Positions 13,706-25,212 of a DNA stretch of 64,000 bases are shown here, piece by piece. Position 1 is the first letter of the stretch. Each line of letters opens with the position of its first letter. Under the pieces are notes generated by a model. The model did not search any database. It was not told the origin of the DNA and saw only the letters and a list, made by a program, of their open reading frames with translations. Both the position numbers and the translations under genes were made by a program. The DNA comes from Falciphora oryzae (Eukaryota > Ascomycota > Sordariomycetes > Magnaporthales > Magnaporthaceae): assembly GCA_000733355.1 (NCBI GenBank), contig JNVV01000011.1:300679-364678 (forward strand), given 5' to 3'.

Positions 13706-14025
13706 GGTCCCAGCCGATCCGATCCGATCCGATCTACGGTACCTTTGAAGCTCCTTGTTTGCTTGGCTTTGTCTCTTGTGATAGCACCAGGGAGAAGCAA
13801 GGGGGAGAGGTTTGGTTTCTAAACGTCTTTTGCCCGAACCCTGTGGGCAGCAAACTCGAGGCTTTCCTCCTCGGTCACCACAGAAAACGAATCCAACAAA
13901 AACTAAGTAGCAGAACAAACTGCATGGTACTCTGCTGGCAGCCCCTCCCCGCAATCAAAGTTACGGGGGAGTCTGCGGCGAACCCCAGGGACGCAGCCGA
14001 GCTCTGGTCGTTTAAAACCTCGACC

Positions 14026-16614
14026 ATGGCGGCTTCGTCACACAACCCATACCCTCGATCTCCAAACCCCTCCACAAGGTCATACGACTCATCCTCAGTT
14101 TCCTCCGCAACTTCCCCAAAACCCCCAATCCACTACTCCGGAGGCTTAATGAACACAAGTACGAGGCCGAATGCGGCCGCCCCTCCACAGCCCATAGGCA
14201 TCCCGCCGCTGCCGCCCCTCCAGCAGACGTCGTTCCAGCCTTACACGCCCGTTACAGCATCCTCCATCATGGGACGAGACTCGTTGCCGTCCAACGCCTC
14301 GGTGTCGAGCACCCCGGGCCCACCCAACGAGCAGATGCCCCCCGGCGCCGGCACCCAGGCCCAGAAGCGAGCCTACCGCCAGAGGCGAAAGGACCCCAGC
14401 TGCGACGCCTGCCGCGAGCGCAAGGTCAAGTGTGATGCTACCGAGACCACCAGCTGCTCCGAGTGCTCGAGCCGCAACGTCAAGTGCCAGTTTACAAAGG
14501 AGACCAACCGGCGCATGTCGTCGATCAAGCAGGTCCAGGACCTGGAGAGGCAGCTGGACAAGATACGCCAGGAGAACAATAGCTTACGCCGCATGCTGCA
14601 GGACCGCGACGGCGGCTCTATGGACCTTGACATGGACAGCTCCGACCAGCTGGCGCTGCAACCACAACTCCCCGAGATCGGCTCACAGCCGCGACGCAAG
14701 AAGAGACCCGAGCCGACACACGAGTTCTCAAGGGTGAGGGCGAGCATGCGCAGCTCCTCCAAGGGTGTGTGGAAACCCCCGGCGCCGTACCGCGCACCCC
14801 GACCAGCCGCGCCGCCTTTCGATTCACCACGACCTGAGCTGCCAACCAGGGCAACAACGGAGCAGTTGCTGAAGAGCTACTACTCGTCCGTTCACACCAT
14901 GTTCCCAATACTACACTGGACTACCTTTCAGCAGTGTATAGACGACCTCTACAGGCCAGGGGGTCTTCAGGCCGCGCCTGCTAGCTTTGTCGCCTGCTTT
15001 TTCGCCGTTCTTGCCGTTGGTAGCCTCTACTCTCCCGAGGCGGCGACGCACCGCTCGGTTCTGGGCTCGGAACTGGCCGAGGCGGCAAGCAGAGTGATTG
15101 ACGCCTGGAATAACAATTATGCGCTCGACCACGCGAGGACGCAGCTGTTGATGGCTATGTTCCTCTACGAGGCGAATATGAAGTCGGCTGCATGGACATG
15201 GCTTGGCACGGCGGTGAGGATTGCGCAGGATCTCGGGTTGCATTCGGAAGTGGGCTCCTGGGCGATAGTCGAGGGCGAGATGCGGCGGAGGATCTGGTGG
15301 GCCGTCTACATCCTGGAGAAGAGCGTGTCACTCGAGCTGGGAAGGCCTTCGATGATCGACGACGCCGACTGCGACGTTTCCTTGCCCGCCGCCGTGGACG
15401 ACCACTTCATCGACGATCGAGGGATGAGCGTTCCACCGGGGTCGGAACCAGTCACGCACTATCTGCTCCCTGTGATCCACGTTGCGCGATCATACGCAGC
15501 CCTTAGCCGAGTCTTGGCGAGCCCGACGATCGCACCGACCCAGCTGGCCACTTTCGACCAGCACTTTGCGTCGTGCTGGAGGACATTTCCTGCCCCCTGC
15601 GATACCTCGAGCCACGCCCCGCTCTCGCCGCACATCCTCAACCCGCTAACATACCTCCTCCACGCCCGCCTGCTCCTCCACCGACATAACCTCGCGCCGG
15701 CATGTCCCCCCGAGACGCGCCGGGCGGCACTCGAACAGTGCATGCACACTGCGATTGACACGGCAGAGCTCCTGACGCGAACAACATCTTCGCTCCCCGA
15801 CAGCGCCACGTCCTTGCTAACCACCCACATCTTCCGTTGTGCCCTCTTCCTCCTCCTGACAGGCTATCTCGAGCAAGCCTCGATGTGTGTGCGGGCCCTG
15901 GCGGCAATAGGCACCCGCCGTGACGTTGCGAACCCCTGCGGCCGATACATTGCCTCGTTCACCTCCGTTCTTTCGTCAAAGCGCGCCGAGTACGCCGGCC
16001 TGTTGGCAAACAGTGGCTCGCCTAGCCTCCATCACCCCCACCACTCGCCCTACGGTCAACCTCCGCGACCGGGAGGCCCCGAGGCGCTCCGAGAGACTCT
16101 CCTGCGAGACGAGGAGCTCATCGCGTACGTGAGCGCCGATCTTCAGGCAGAAGTCGACACTGCGTGGATCTGGGCCGGTGGCGAGAGGGACCAGGTCTCG
16201 TCGCCGCTCGCGACGAGCCCGAGCTTTAAAAGGCCTGGTGGCTCTGGCTCAGGATCCAGAAGCGCCATCTTCAGCCTCGAGTACCGAGCCGGAATCTCCG
16301 AGGACGAGAGCAGGGACTGGGGCGGATGGGACCGGGTCGAGGGGTCCATCAGGGCGCTGGCCTCGGAAACGGCGCCGACGCCCGCCCCTGGGCCGAGCGC
16401 TGGCGGGCTGCCGCCCCTTCAGTCGTGGCCGGGAGCTCCGTCCTCGGGCGGACCGCAGAGGCTACCGCCCGTCAAGCTCGAGCACCCACAGTACCCCCAG
16501 GCGGGACCCAGCCACGGATCGGGGATGAGCAGGACTGAAGGGACGGGGAGTCCGACCGCCGCGGCGGGCAAGAGCAGGAGTCAGGAGCGTATAAGCATCG
16601 CGAACATCATTTGA
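14026..16614 (+). CDS. Zn2Cys6 transcription factor with fungal_trans domain
   Basis: A nuclear sequence-specific regulator of 862 residues, uninterrupted by introns. Residues 1-120 are rich in P and S. A zinc binuclear cluster occupies residues 126-154 with spacing C-X2-C-X6-C-X7-C-X2-C-X6-C, preceded by a basic stretch (KRAYRQRRK). A linker and a short coiled coil (QVQDLERQLDK and on, about 165-195) follow and fit dimerisation. The middle, about 283-540, has the hallmarks of the fungal_trans region (SYYSSVHTMFPILHW, then WTWLGTAVRIAQDLGLH and RRRIWWAVYILE). The tail is G, P and S rich and ends in a basic patch. I chose the ATG at 14026 for its strong context (A at -3, G at +4). The same frame stays open upstream, with an in-frame ATG at 13924 in weak context that would add 34 residues. 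I cannot name the target pathway. It converges on the dynamin gene. Confidence 0.93.
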   Translation: MAASSHNPYPRSPNPSTRSYDSSSVSSATSPKPPIHYSGGLMNTSTRPNAAAPPQPIGIPPLPPLQQTSFQPYTPVTASSIMGRDSLPSNASVSSTPGPPNEQMPPGAGTQAQKRAYRQRRKDPSCDACRERKVKCDATETTSCSECSSRNVKCQFTKETNRRMSSIKQVQDLERQLDKIRQENNSLRRMLQDRDGGSMDLDMDSSDQLALQPQLPEIGSQPRRKKRPEPTHEFSRVRASMRSSSKGVWKPPAPYRAPRPAAPPFDSPRPELPTRATTEQLLKSYYSSVHTMFPILHWTTFQQCIDDLYRPGGLQAAPASFVACFFAVLAVGSLYSPEAATHRSVLGSELAEAASRVIDAWNNNYALDHARTQLLMAMFLYEANMKSAAWTWLGTAVRIAQDLGLHSEVGSWAIVEGEMRRRIWWAVYILEKSVSLELGRPSMIDDADCDVSLPAAVDDHFIDDRGMSVPPGSEPVTHYLLPVIHVARSYAALSRVLASPTIAPTQLATFDQHFASCWRTFPAPCDTSSHAPLSPHILNPLTYLLHARLLLHRHNLAPACPPETRRAALEQCMHTAIDTAELLTRTTSSLPDSATSLLTTHIFRCALFLLLTGYLEQASMCVRALAAIGTRRDVANPCGRYIASFTSVLSSKRAEYAGLLANSGSPSLHHPHHSPYGQPPRPGGPEALRETLLRDEELIAYVSADLQAEVDTAWIWAGGERDQVSSPLATSPSFKRPGGSGSGSRSAIFSLEYRAGISEDESRDWGGWDRVEGSIRALASETAPTPAPGPSAGGLPPLQSWPGAPSSGGPQRLPPVKLEHPQYPQAGPSHGSGMSRTEGTGSPTAAAGKSRSQERISIANII

Positions 16615-17600
16615 TACGAGGGGGAAGATATATTACACGTCTCGGTGCCGTCGTCGAAGACGCGTCCTCGCCATGACTGGCCAACCCACCGACCGCGACC
16701 TTGCCCTCGATCGAGAACCATACCACCCCTTCGGCGCCGACTCGGTTGGGAAGTTGTGGGCCTCGAGCTCGGGTGATAATAGACTCGGGGACCGGGCCTT
16801 GGATATGTCTGTCCAATCGATAGTCCTGTTTGTACAGGCAACCTACACAACCGTCTCGGCACTCTGGCGAGAGAAGACCAGAAAGACTAAGGAAAGATGG
16901 AGATTATTACATATCGTCATGGATCGGAACGATCCCACATTTATGACGACACGCTACTTAAAGATGGCGGCCAGTCCGGCGCACGGAAAGGAACTCTGTT
17001 TGATTGCGAGGTGATTGAGACCTCGTTAAGACAGGCCTTTAGAGATGGAAAGAAGCGAATGGGGAAGTGTGTACGTTACAGTTGTGTGTGTGTGTTTTTT
17101 TTCTTTCTTTCTTTTAGGTTCGGCTTTTTCTTTTCCTTACAAAACAGAGAAGTCGCGATTTTCCCCCCAAATTACAAACAACCGTTGAGCACTTTGAGGC
17201 TGTCGCTCGCTCTAGGCACAGTCTGGACATACATGGAACCAACTAGCATAAGCCTAGCAAGGTGTAATCCTTCAGCCTGACCTCCTCGGTCGAAAAGCCG
17301 GAATGCCCCTCCAAGCGCGAAATGTGGTGAAACTTCAACCATTCGCCCCGACAATCTGGAGACATTTCTACATGGTGGGCGGCATTCCCGTTCAAATGGG
17401 TTGTGGATGGAACGGACTCCAGCCCTGGATAGTGCGTCTTGGGAACCACGGCTGAACGGAGAGGAGTAACACTCGAGCGTTAGCCATCTATAAAACTCCA
17501 AGACATCCAATCAAGAAATAACAGTAGATTCAAGGATCGACAAAGCTGTGCGCGTTGTGCAGAAGGGGATCGCGTGCACGTGGTTTCCAATCAAGCGGGG
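16615..17600. other. intergenic, convergent 3' ends
   Basis: Shared downstream region of the Zn2Cys6 gene (+) and the dynamin-like gene (-). T-rich and TG-rich sequence lies around 17080-17140. I see no gene. Confidence 0.6.
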
Positions 17601-20600
17601 CTATTTACCATTGATACCAGGCTTGCGCGCTGTGCTTGATCCGAAGGGGCTTCCCGCCGCAGGCGTGGTGCCCGCGGTTTGATTGACGTTCACAGCCGGG
17701 GAGCCAAAACCCAATGAACCAAAACCACCGCTGCTGTTCGCCACTGGTGATCCAAAAGCACTGCCGGTTGGGCGGGCGCCTCCAAAGCCCGAAGACGTGG
17801 TCGTGGTCGCGGAGCCGAACGGGCTGCCACTGAAAGGACCGGGCCCAAAGGCCAAGGTTGCGGTGCCCGCCGGGCTGCTGCTGTTCAGAGCCGAGGAGCC
17901 AAAACCACCACTGCCGTTCGCAACCGATGAGCCAAAAGGAGTACTGACTGAGCGGATACCGCTAAAAAGCCCGCCACTCAACGCCGGGGCCGTAGAGCTT
18001 GCGAGTGTGCCGAATGTGCTACCAGCAGTCCTGCTGCCAAAAGGAGATGTGCCTGCCCCTGGTGTCGGGGACGTTGGCGTTGCTGCAGCCTGTGGGCTTC
18101 CAAACCCTGAATCGCCGAAAGGAGTATGCTTCGGCTTAGGTGTCGTCACGTTCGAGGCCGCGACAGAATCAGTCGGTCGCGATCCAAGGCTGGAAGGTGG
18201 TGTGGCATTGGGACTAGATTCGGCGCTGGGGAGCTTCACCGGGGCAGAAGTCTTCGCGGCGGGTCTCTGACTTGCTGCCGTCTGCTCGTTGAGCGTTTTC
18301 GAGACTTGTCCTGCACGTCGTGCCGCGGTTAGTGATACATCAGCTTCAAGCAGAATCCCGAATATTCATTTGCACGGCTGAGACATACGAGACGACGAGG
18401 GCATCCCGGCAGAAACCCCGGGGAAGCGGGAGGGGAGGACTGCAGCAGTTTCACGTCAGCAAAAAACCATCATAGGATAACGAGTCTTGTTTCCACCTTG
18501 GCTCCAGGGGCCCACGCACCACTAATCTCGCGGGGCCGGTATACACGACATTTTTGCAGGGCCTGTCTGAGGAGCCCTGTCTCCCGGCGCAGCCTCTCAC
18601 GCTCCTCTCGGACCTCGTCCGACTCTTGCGCCAAGTCCCTCAAAGCCTTCTCATCCATGCGGTCCACTCTACCTGGAGTGAGGATGTTAGGGATGTCGCA
18701 GACCAGGCAGTTCTCAACCGCCAGGTTGATGACGGTGTCCACGAATGTCCGAAGGGACATCTGCGGTGGCCGTACTGTCAGCATTACAACTCAAAGGCGC
18801 AAGGGCAAGGCGCCCAATGATCTGCCAGGGGGTTGCCGAGCTCTTACCTCGTAGTATGTCAGCATCATGTCGATGAGATTCTCGGCGGTAGAGTCGCTGT
18901 CGCCATGCAGGCCGTCGGGGCCTTTGACAAGTGCCAAGATCTCCTTGTGTCGGTCCCCGGGCGTCTTGCCGTCATCCCCGGTCCTGTCCGGCAGGAGGCC
19001 AGCAACCCGTTCGGCGAGCCGCATGGCTGTCCGCTTCGACATTGTGCCGCGGAATTCGGGCTCGAGCGGCATACTAAACCCCGTCGTATAAGGCTGCAGC
19101 AGTTCGTCGAGCTTGCCGCGAAGTGTGTCGGCTTTGGCTTCGAAAAAGGGATCAACCAGTTCATACAGGACAGCGGCGACTGTTCTGCTTGCAGCAGGGC
19201 CGTCGGTGGATGACGGTCCAAGACTGGCGCTGCCAGCGATGACATATCCAATCAGCTGCTCCACAAAGGACTTCGCATAATCGGAAACAAGTTCCAGGTG
19301 GAGGGTCGCAATGTCGCGCCACGGCTTGGCCTGTTCTTTGAAGAGCTGCACCACAAGATCGGAATTGGGGGCGCCGGGGAACTCCTTTCCGCCGTTGATG
19401 GATGCCAACAGCTCGAGCTTTCGGCAAAGCTCTCCCTCGGTGACAGGCTCGGGGTGCGGAAAGCGGGAGAAAAGACCGAGAAACGGCTGGAGGATCTCGG
19501 GGAATGTGTTGTTCTCTCCCTCGTAGGCAGCAGATGGGCTGCCAACGTCCGACAGGACGTTGTACCTGGCGCCCTTGCTTGAAAGCGTCGCCCCAAATGC
19601 GCGGTTGAGATTCCGCAGCTGGGCCCTGATCTTGCGGCCGTCGTCGTAGAGCTCGCCAAAGAAGGGGTCGGCGTACCGTCCCTCGACGCCGTCGCGTGCC
19701 AGCCTCTGGAACCGGTCGGCGATTTCGAGCAGGTAGGACCGCATCTCATCCGGGGTCTCGCGCGACTTCTTCCCCACGCGTTCGAGCCGCTTCTCACGGT
19801 CGCGCAGGCTCTCCTCAATCTCCGACACGACCTTGGGCAGACTCCGTCGAATGTGTTCCAGGAGGACTTTGCTGAGCTTCTTACGCAGCTCTTCGGCGCC
19901 CCTGCGCAAGGGCGAGATGGATCCCCACGTGCTCCCACGGAAAAACGCCTCTTCGTTGGCGTCTCGGTCGTCGGCAGAGGTGTCCTGTTCCTGCTGCGGG
20001 CGGTTGCGCAGGACGTGCCAGCCAAGAGCCAGTTTATGGATTTTGTCGTGGCCATTCACAAGCCTCAGGCAGTTCTGCTCGTTCGAGGAGCCCGCGCCGG
20101 CCAGGTCGGGCTTGGTAACGACACCGATGGTGCGCTCCCTGGTCGGGTCGTGAAGCTTTGCGCGTTCGAGCACCGTCTGGTTCGCCAGTTCGTTGTTGGC
20201 CGATACAACAGCCAGTATGATGCTGTTTCTCTGCTTCATGTAGCTTTCGGCCAGCTGGTCCACTATGGCCTTTCCCTTGAGCGTCTGGCCCTCCGTCTCA
20301 CTGTGGTAGAACCCTGGGAGGTCGACAAGCGTGAGGGGGTAGACGTCAGGCCCCGTGATCTCGACACGGAGAATGTCCTTGGAAAAGTCCTTGGAGACCG
20401 AGCCCACGAACCCCATCTTCTCCTCGGCTTGCAAGATGAGCTTGGGCAGCGCGTCCTTGTCGAACCTGGTCCAGCTCAGGTGGTCCTGCGACTGGCTGTC
20501 GCGCGAACGCTCGTCGGCCCACTTGATGCCGACAGACACCTTTGTCTGCGCGGCCTTCCGGAGCACCAGCTCGGTGGCGAAGCGAGTGCAAAGCCCCGAT

Positions 20601-20851
20601 TTGACGGGAAAATGCACGCGCGAAATGGCCTCGAGCACGGAGCTCTTGCCGGCCGACTGGTCGCCGACCACGATGATTTGGGGTAGGTCGACCATCTCGC
20701 CAACCTGCAGCTCGCGGATCGCATCTATGGTGTCAAGGAGCGCCCGCGCCTCGACGCTGTTGAGCTGGTCCATGGCGGCTGGGTCAAGGCCAGCATTCTC
20801 GGGCAGCGCTGCCGGCTGCTGCGCCTCCACCTCGGGCTCTGCCACGGTCAT
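17601..20851 (-). CDS. dynamin-like large GTPase with an FG-rich C-terminal tail
   Basis: Three exons: 20851-18848, 18760-18520 and 18310-17601, separated by introns of 87 and 209 bp; the product is 984 residues. The N-terminal GTPase has G1 GDQSAGKSS (63-71), G3 DLPG (177-180) and G4 TKPD (246-249). A stalk-like middle follows, then a GTPase effector domain built across intron 1 (LIDMMLTYYE joins MSLRTFVDTVINLAVEN, about 659-745), ending in a helical Arg/Glu-rich stretch. It therefore belongs with fungal Mx/dynamin-related proteins that oligomerise on membranes; no PH domain is seen. The third exon adds about 235 S, T, G, P-rich residues with 13 FG dipeptides (mostly PFGS, GFGS, AFGS) from residue 813, resembling a nucleoporin FG region. 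The first ATG in frame is at 20851; an upstream extension would need a TTG. The splice into the FG exon is phase-consistent (GTGCGT donor, GTGCAG acceptor) but is the least certain join. Confidence 0.88.
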
Positions 20852-22714
20852 ATTTCTGGCGTGCGAGGCGTATTGGCCAGCTGGGGAAGGCGGGGGATCG
20901 CAATGAAGACGAGAAGACAAGAGATTGCAATCAGTATTCAGGCTCTCAATTTCGGGCTCTGTTGGTCGGAGTCGCCAGGTTCTGATCCAAATTTTGGGTG
21001 GAACAGACTTGGCCTTTGACTGCGCGGGGAAATCGAGCGATGGCTGGGAGCTGGTGCCATCGAGGTGCCATGGCTGGGCGGCTGTGCCTCAATTTCTGGA
21101 CTGTTCCGTTTCAGCTCGCGTGCAGGAAGGCGCCGCACAGCCTTCCCCTCCTCAATCGGATTGGCGCCTCTGGGCAGGCGCCTACCCGAAGCTGCTGGTT
21201 GGTCTGCACAAGGCCTCTCAACTCGGCCAACGGTCAACCACTTCGGTTACTATTTATGCTGCAGCGGCTTTGTGTTTCTCGGCGAAGCCATAGTCGTGTT
21301 TTTCTACTGTATGGTTATTCATATGGAGATATTGATCCCTATCGGTTCTTTCGAACGTCCACAGACCATCCAACACGGGCATCGATGGCACCCCATCCCA
21401 CGTTTGATTAGTTTCCTCCTCTTTTCGGTCCTGGACCTCGCAGCATCTCACTCCTTGTCGCCTTATTGCGCACAACCACCCTTAGAACCGGATATTTCAT
21501 GATGTTGAAAGTTTCTCCCTGATCAAACAATTGGCAACCTCGCTTTATGCACTCACGTTTATTAGGATGCAATGTTGCCGTTTCATAAGTAACCAATCAA
21601 TGCAGCTCTTCGACGCTAATAAATCATCCGGGATCTGCTATCAAGGTCAGGGAGCGAGAGAAAAGGGGGGAGCACAAGAGAGATCAAGTACTAAGAAAAG
21701 AAAGGGATTCAAAAAAAGGAGGTAGAGGAAAAGGGGAATATCGGAAGAAAGGTCCTGGTCTAGCAAGTGTTTTTAGTCCAGTTTGCTATGATTAGCACAG
21801 AGAGGCGACTACCCCTAATTATATTATTCTTTTCTCCGTTCCGTGCAACAGTAAACAACTTTGTGTATTCATACCAGGACTTCGTGTCGTGGATTCTTTT
21901 TTTTCATTGAGATAGATGGCAGTTCGCCAGCTCACACGAGACCTATGGATTCCAGGCCTGTGCTACGTCGTGAAAGGGCCAAAGAGGTGGACAATAATAC
22001 CAGGAACATAGAAGCCAGCCTATACTATCAAAAGTTACTGTATTTACCTAGGCATCTACCTGTGCTGCCAGCCAAGCGACATCGCAAGTCAAGCCCAAGT
22101 GGCAAGCCTATGTTCACCCCTAATATCGTGATTTCTGCACGGCGGCTGTCAAATGCATGGAACATACGGCAGCCTAGCACCGCCGCGTCAATCAAAATCC
22201 TCTGCTGAGTGCGCAACCGCGACAGCTTAGGCGGTCATTCTGGGGTATGTGGTCTTAGGCCCAAATAGGAACATGGTGGGTAGGCCAAGCCCCTCGGATT
22301 TGCGATCCGACTGGACCCCGCCACTTGGCAATCCCCAGCTTTTGCGGCACGACCTCCCGCAAACCCGCACGGCCCGCAACACTCTTGCCGTGGTCCAGGA
22401 ACCGCTTCGGGATGTCCGAGCATGAACCCGGACTTCCGATCAACAACAGTAAAGAACCGGAAAATAGCATCAAGGGGATAGCGTTGGAGGATTGAAGGCA
22501 TCGACGAAGCAATCAAAGGTGTTGTTTTTGTTGATGCCTATACCAAGTCCCCATCTCGAGACGAGGATATAAGTCGGGCAACTTTGGCCTCTTGCCGTCA
22601 GAATGTTTTACCCAACATCACTCACAAACACAGCAATCGCAGAACTTACACTCACAGCAGCCTTTTCTTTCACAAAAAAGCATTCCATACATCAAACTTA
22701 ACGCCTCTTTCACC
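20852..22714. other. intergenic, divergent promoters
   Basis: Lies between the dynamin-like gene (-) and a small secreted protein gene (+). Around 21240-22210 the sequence is more AT-rich than its surroundings, with purine-rich stretches near 21650-21750. I see no coding region or clear transposon remnant. Confidence 0.55.
22566..22573 (+). promoter_or_regulatory. TATA-like element of the proline-rich secreted protein gene
   Basis: GATATAAG sits about 140 bases before the ATG at 22715, followed by a CA-rich leader. Position and sequence fit a core promoter. Confidence 0.45.
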
Positions 22715-23305
22715 ATGATCTTCAGCGTCAAAAATACCCTCCTCCTCCTCCCCCTTGCGGCTCTCGCCCTCTCGGCGCCCACCAGCGGCAGCCTCGACGC
22801 CCGGGATGCCCAGGACCCCGAGATCGACGCCACGATCGCCGAGCAGATCGTGGACGCTGTCTCCAGCCTACACGCCAGGAGCGACCTTGCCCGGTCCGAT
22901 ATGGTCGGCTTCGTGAACGAGGCGCTCCGCAAGCGCGACATCATCGTCGCCCGGGTCGAGCTCAAGAAGAAGCCAAAGGTGGAGCGGCTTCGCCCCCCGT
23001 CGCCGCCGCCGAGGCCAGCCGGGCCGGCGCCGCCCGCCCAAGACCTCAACCACAAGCCAAAGTCGGACAACCTTCGCGACAAGTTCGCGCCCCCGCCGGG
23101 GACTCCTCCGGTCAAGGCCAACGAGCCCCCCAAGAACGGCAACCTGAAGCTGCCGCCGCCGCCGCCGCCACCGCCTAGCCCGGGCCTCGACAAGGTTGGC
23201 AATTCGCAAAGTCGATGGTCCACGGATTCCAGCAACTCCGGGCGCGGGAGCAAGTGGGACAAGGTCAAGCAGGCTTTCCACATCGGCGGCGGCAAGAAGC
23301 CCTAA
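22715..23305 (+). CDS. secreted proline-rich protein, function unknown
   Basis: A single-exon gene for 196 residues. It starts with a signal peptide (Lys at 6, hydrophobic core LLLLPLAALALSA, likely cleavage near residue 21). An acidic-to-helical segment (about 28-75) ends in RKRD at 72-75, a plausible kexin-type site. A basic stretch (ELKKKPKVERLRP) leads into a long proline-rich region (about 94-160) with an uninterrupted run of eight prolines. The C terminus is Lys/Gly-rich (KQAFHIGGGKKP). There are no cysteines, so it is not a typical disulfide-rich effector. The start has the near-ideal context CACCATGA. I recognise no family. It could be a cell-wall-associated or secreted unstructured protein. 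It is the first of three small secreted proteins within 10 kb. Confidence 0.8.
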   Translation: MIFSVKNTLLLLPLAALALSAPTSGSLDARDAQDPEIDATIAEQIVDAVSSLHARSDLARSDMVGFVNEALRKRDIIVARVELKKKPKVERLRPPSPPPRPAGPAPPAQDLNHKPKSDNLRDKFAPPPGTPPVKANEPPKNGNLKLPPPPPPPPSPGLDKVGNSQSRWSTDSSNSGRGSKWDKVKQAFHIGGGKKP

Positions 23306-25212
23306 GCCATCCCGCCAGCATGCAAATCATGGCACTATCCGCGCTATGAAGCAAGGTGTTTTCCTTTTCGACAATGGATATGGATTGGGAGTTTGGGGCA
23401 GGGCGTCAAAGGGACAGGTCTAGGACATGGGCGTGCATGCATGGGGATTGGGGAAAGGCGTTTGGAGTTTGGTTTGTTAGGACAATTCAATACTTGAGCC
23501 AAAGCATCATTTTTACCCGAAGCATATGCGTTTGGCGCAAAAAACCTTGCCTGGTTCCATCGTGTTGATGCTGCAATTTCGAGCTTCTCAGCAACTACGT
23601 TGCATGCTGACCGAGGTCAGCAATAGCAGCAGCTCGGCGACACGACGCAGGCAGCAGGACGGGATGCGAACGTGGCTGGGGTGAGGAAATTTGAAGGCAT
23701 CGTGTTGGCCAACTGGGCTGACCGTCTCCCCACCGTCGTCAGTTTTCTCAGGGGGAGATGGGCATGATGTCATCGGTGGGGCACCACAAACGCTGGGTCA
23801 GCACGCCAGTTCTGCCCATTCCTGCCCATCATGCGGGAATTTCGACGGCGCGGCGTCTCCAATACGGCGCTCGCTAGCCCTGCACGGAACCACGGTGGCT
23901 CGTGCCGCGGGCTGATTCGATCGATCGCCAAGTTTTCTTGTCGAGGCCCAACGTGCATGGAGGCCGGGGTGCGGCCAGCGACTATGGAGGGTTGCGTCAG
24001 CTTTCGAGGGCGCCTAGCCAGAGAGAGTCTGGGCTGGTGGGTTGCACAAGCGGCTTGGGGTCTGGGTTCTTTCTGCTGCCGGGCTGAGCGGCACCAAACA
24101 TGGAAGAGAGAGAGGATTCCACAGCGACGGCCCCGCTGTCCCGGGCGATCCGCGGCCAAGCTTTTTCCGGCCCAGACCTGTCAAAATCCCGGGAGCAATG
24201 GATCCAAAACGGGGGTGCAAGGAAGACGCGTCCTTGTTGGGCAGGCATCGAGAAGAAGCACCGAGACAGGGTTGGAATCAGGCGCTGGCCTGGGCTGCCT
24301 CACTCTGACGATTTGCCAATTTGGGTGCCCTGGGCTGGTGAGCACAGCCTCTTGGAATCTCCTGATGTCGGAATAAGGGAGAACAAGGGAGAACAGGAAA
24401 GAAAGAAGGAAAAGATTGAAACCCTCCAATCCTCACCGACCCTCCGAATCATGTATTCCGGCTTACCTATTTTCCCTCATCTCCCGGGCCTCGTCTTCCA
24501 TGGACCAGCCCCAAACAGGAGACACCCGGGAGGGCCACGAATGCGCTAAATGGCGGGGTTCCTTTTTCGTGCGCCCCTTTTTCGTCTTACGGTAGCAGGT
24601 GCGTCACCCCACCTCCCCTGAACCGGAGCGGAAGCTGCCCTCAGTGGTCCGTCTGGAAAGCGCAACCGTTGGGGATTTGCTCTGGTGGCTGCCGGCAAGG
24701 AATTTGACGTGCCCTCGTTGGCGCGCTGCGAGCATGCCCGGCTGCCCATCCGCTCGAGCTGACCGCCTGGTGGGAGCGGGCACTGGTCCAGAACACACGT
24801 CGTGAGCTGTCAACCGTCATCAGCAATCACCGCTCCCTGCCTGCCACCGTTCCTAGCCTTTTTTGCTTGTGCCCTCGCTCCCGCCCACGCGTCCGTTGTT
24901 CTTTGCTACCTACTGGTCCTTGCGATCACACCTCCGTATTCCTAGAGCCTATAGTTAATTCTTATGCCGCTATTCGATTGAGCTATATAGGCCCAGCTTG
25001 CCGTCGTCGGGTCTGCGCATTCTTCTCTTCTGCAGTTGCACATTGTTCTGCTCCTCCCGATACAGGACTTCATTTTGATCGATCCTGCCTCCTAGAAGAC
25101 ACCTGTCTACCTACCATCTACCTGCCTGCATTTCTTCCCCCTCAGCGCATTTCCTAGGTTTCCAAAGTGCAAAGCCCCCGTATTTCCTGCCTCTTCCTTC
25201 TCAGCCGCCACA
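23306..25212. other. intergenic, upstream of glutamate decarboxylase
   Basis: About 1.9 kb without a believable gene. The last 400 bases are pyrimidine-rich, with repeated CTACCT motifs near 25105-25130, as expected of a fungal promoter and leader. Confidence 0.6.

Larger units (their letters stand above)
1..14025. other. long stretch without a convincing gene, upstream of the Zn2Cys6 regulator
   Basis: I find no open frame here with a recognisable domain, signal peptide or believable exon chain. The open frames that exist are GC-driven, overlap one another on both strands and are rich in R, P, S and G. The stretch holds many homopolymer runs (A about 2079-2094, T about 3506-3533, C about 7217-7227, C then T about 11767-11799, T about 13688-13705), a polypurine minisatellite near the left edge, an assembly gap and a G-rich heptamer repeat, each listed separately. 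The last 700 bases before the regulator are rich in C and CT, as is common in filamentous-fungal promoters and leaders. A best-of-a-poor-set open frame at 4951-5454 (+) is discussed in the findings. Unannotated non-coding RNAs or leader exons cannot be excluded from sequence alone. Confidence 0.6.

Noticed and set aside
13642..14025. 128-codon upstream extension of the Zn2Cys6 regulator
   Set aside because: The extension needs a TTG start and reads through poly-T. The internal ATG at 13924 has weak context compared with 14026, although a 34-residue longer form cannot be fully excluded.
19252..20055. 267-codon open frame on the - strand inside the dynamin gene
   Set aside because: An out-of-frame shadow of the GTPase/stalk coding sequence, very rich in R, S and P.
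21240..22210. AT-richer patch suspected to be a repeat-mutated transposon relic
   Set aside because: The AT increase is mild, without the TpA-heavy bias or decayed transposase/reverse-transcriptase frames expected of such relics.
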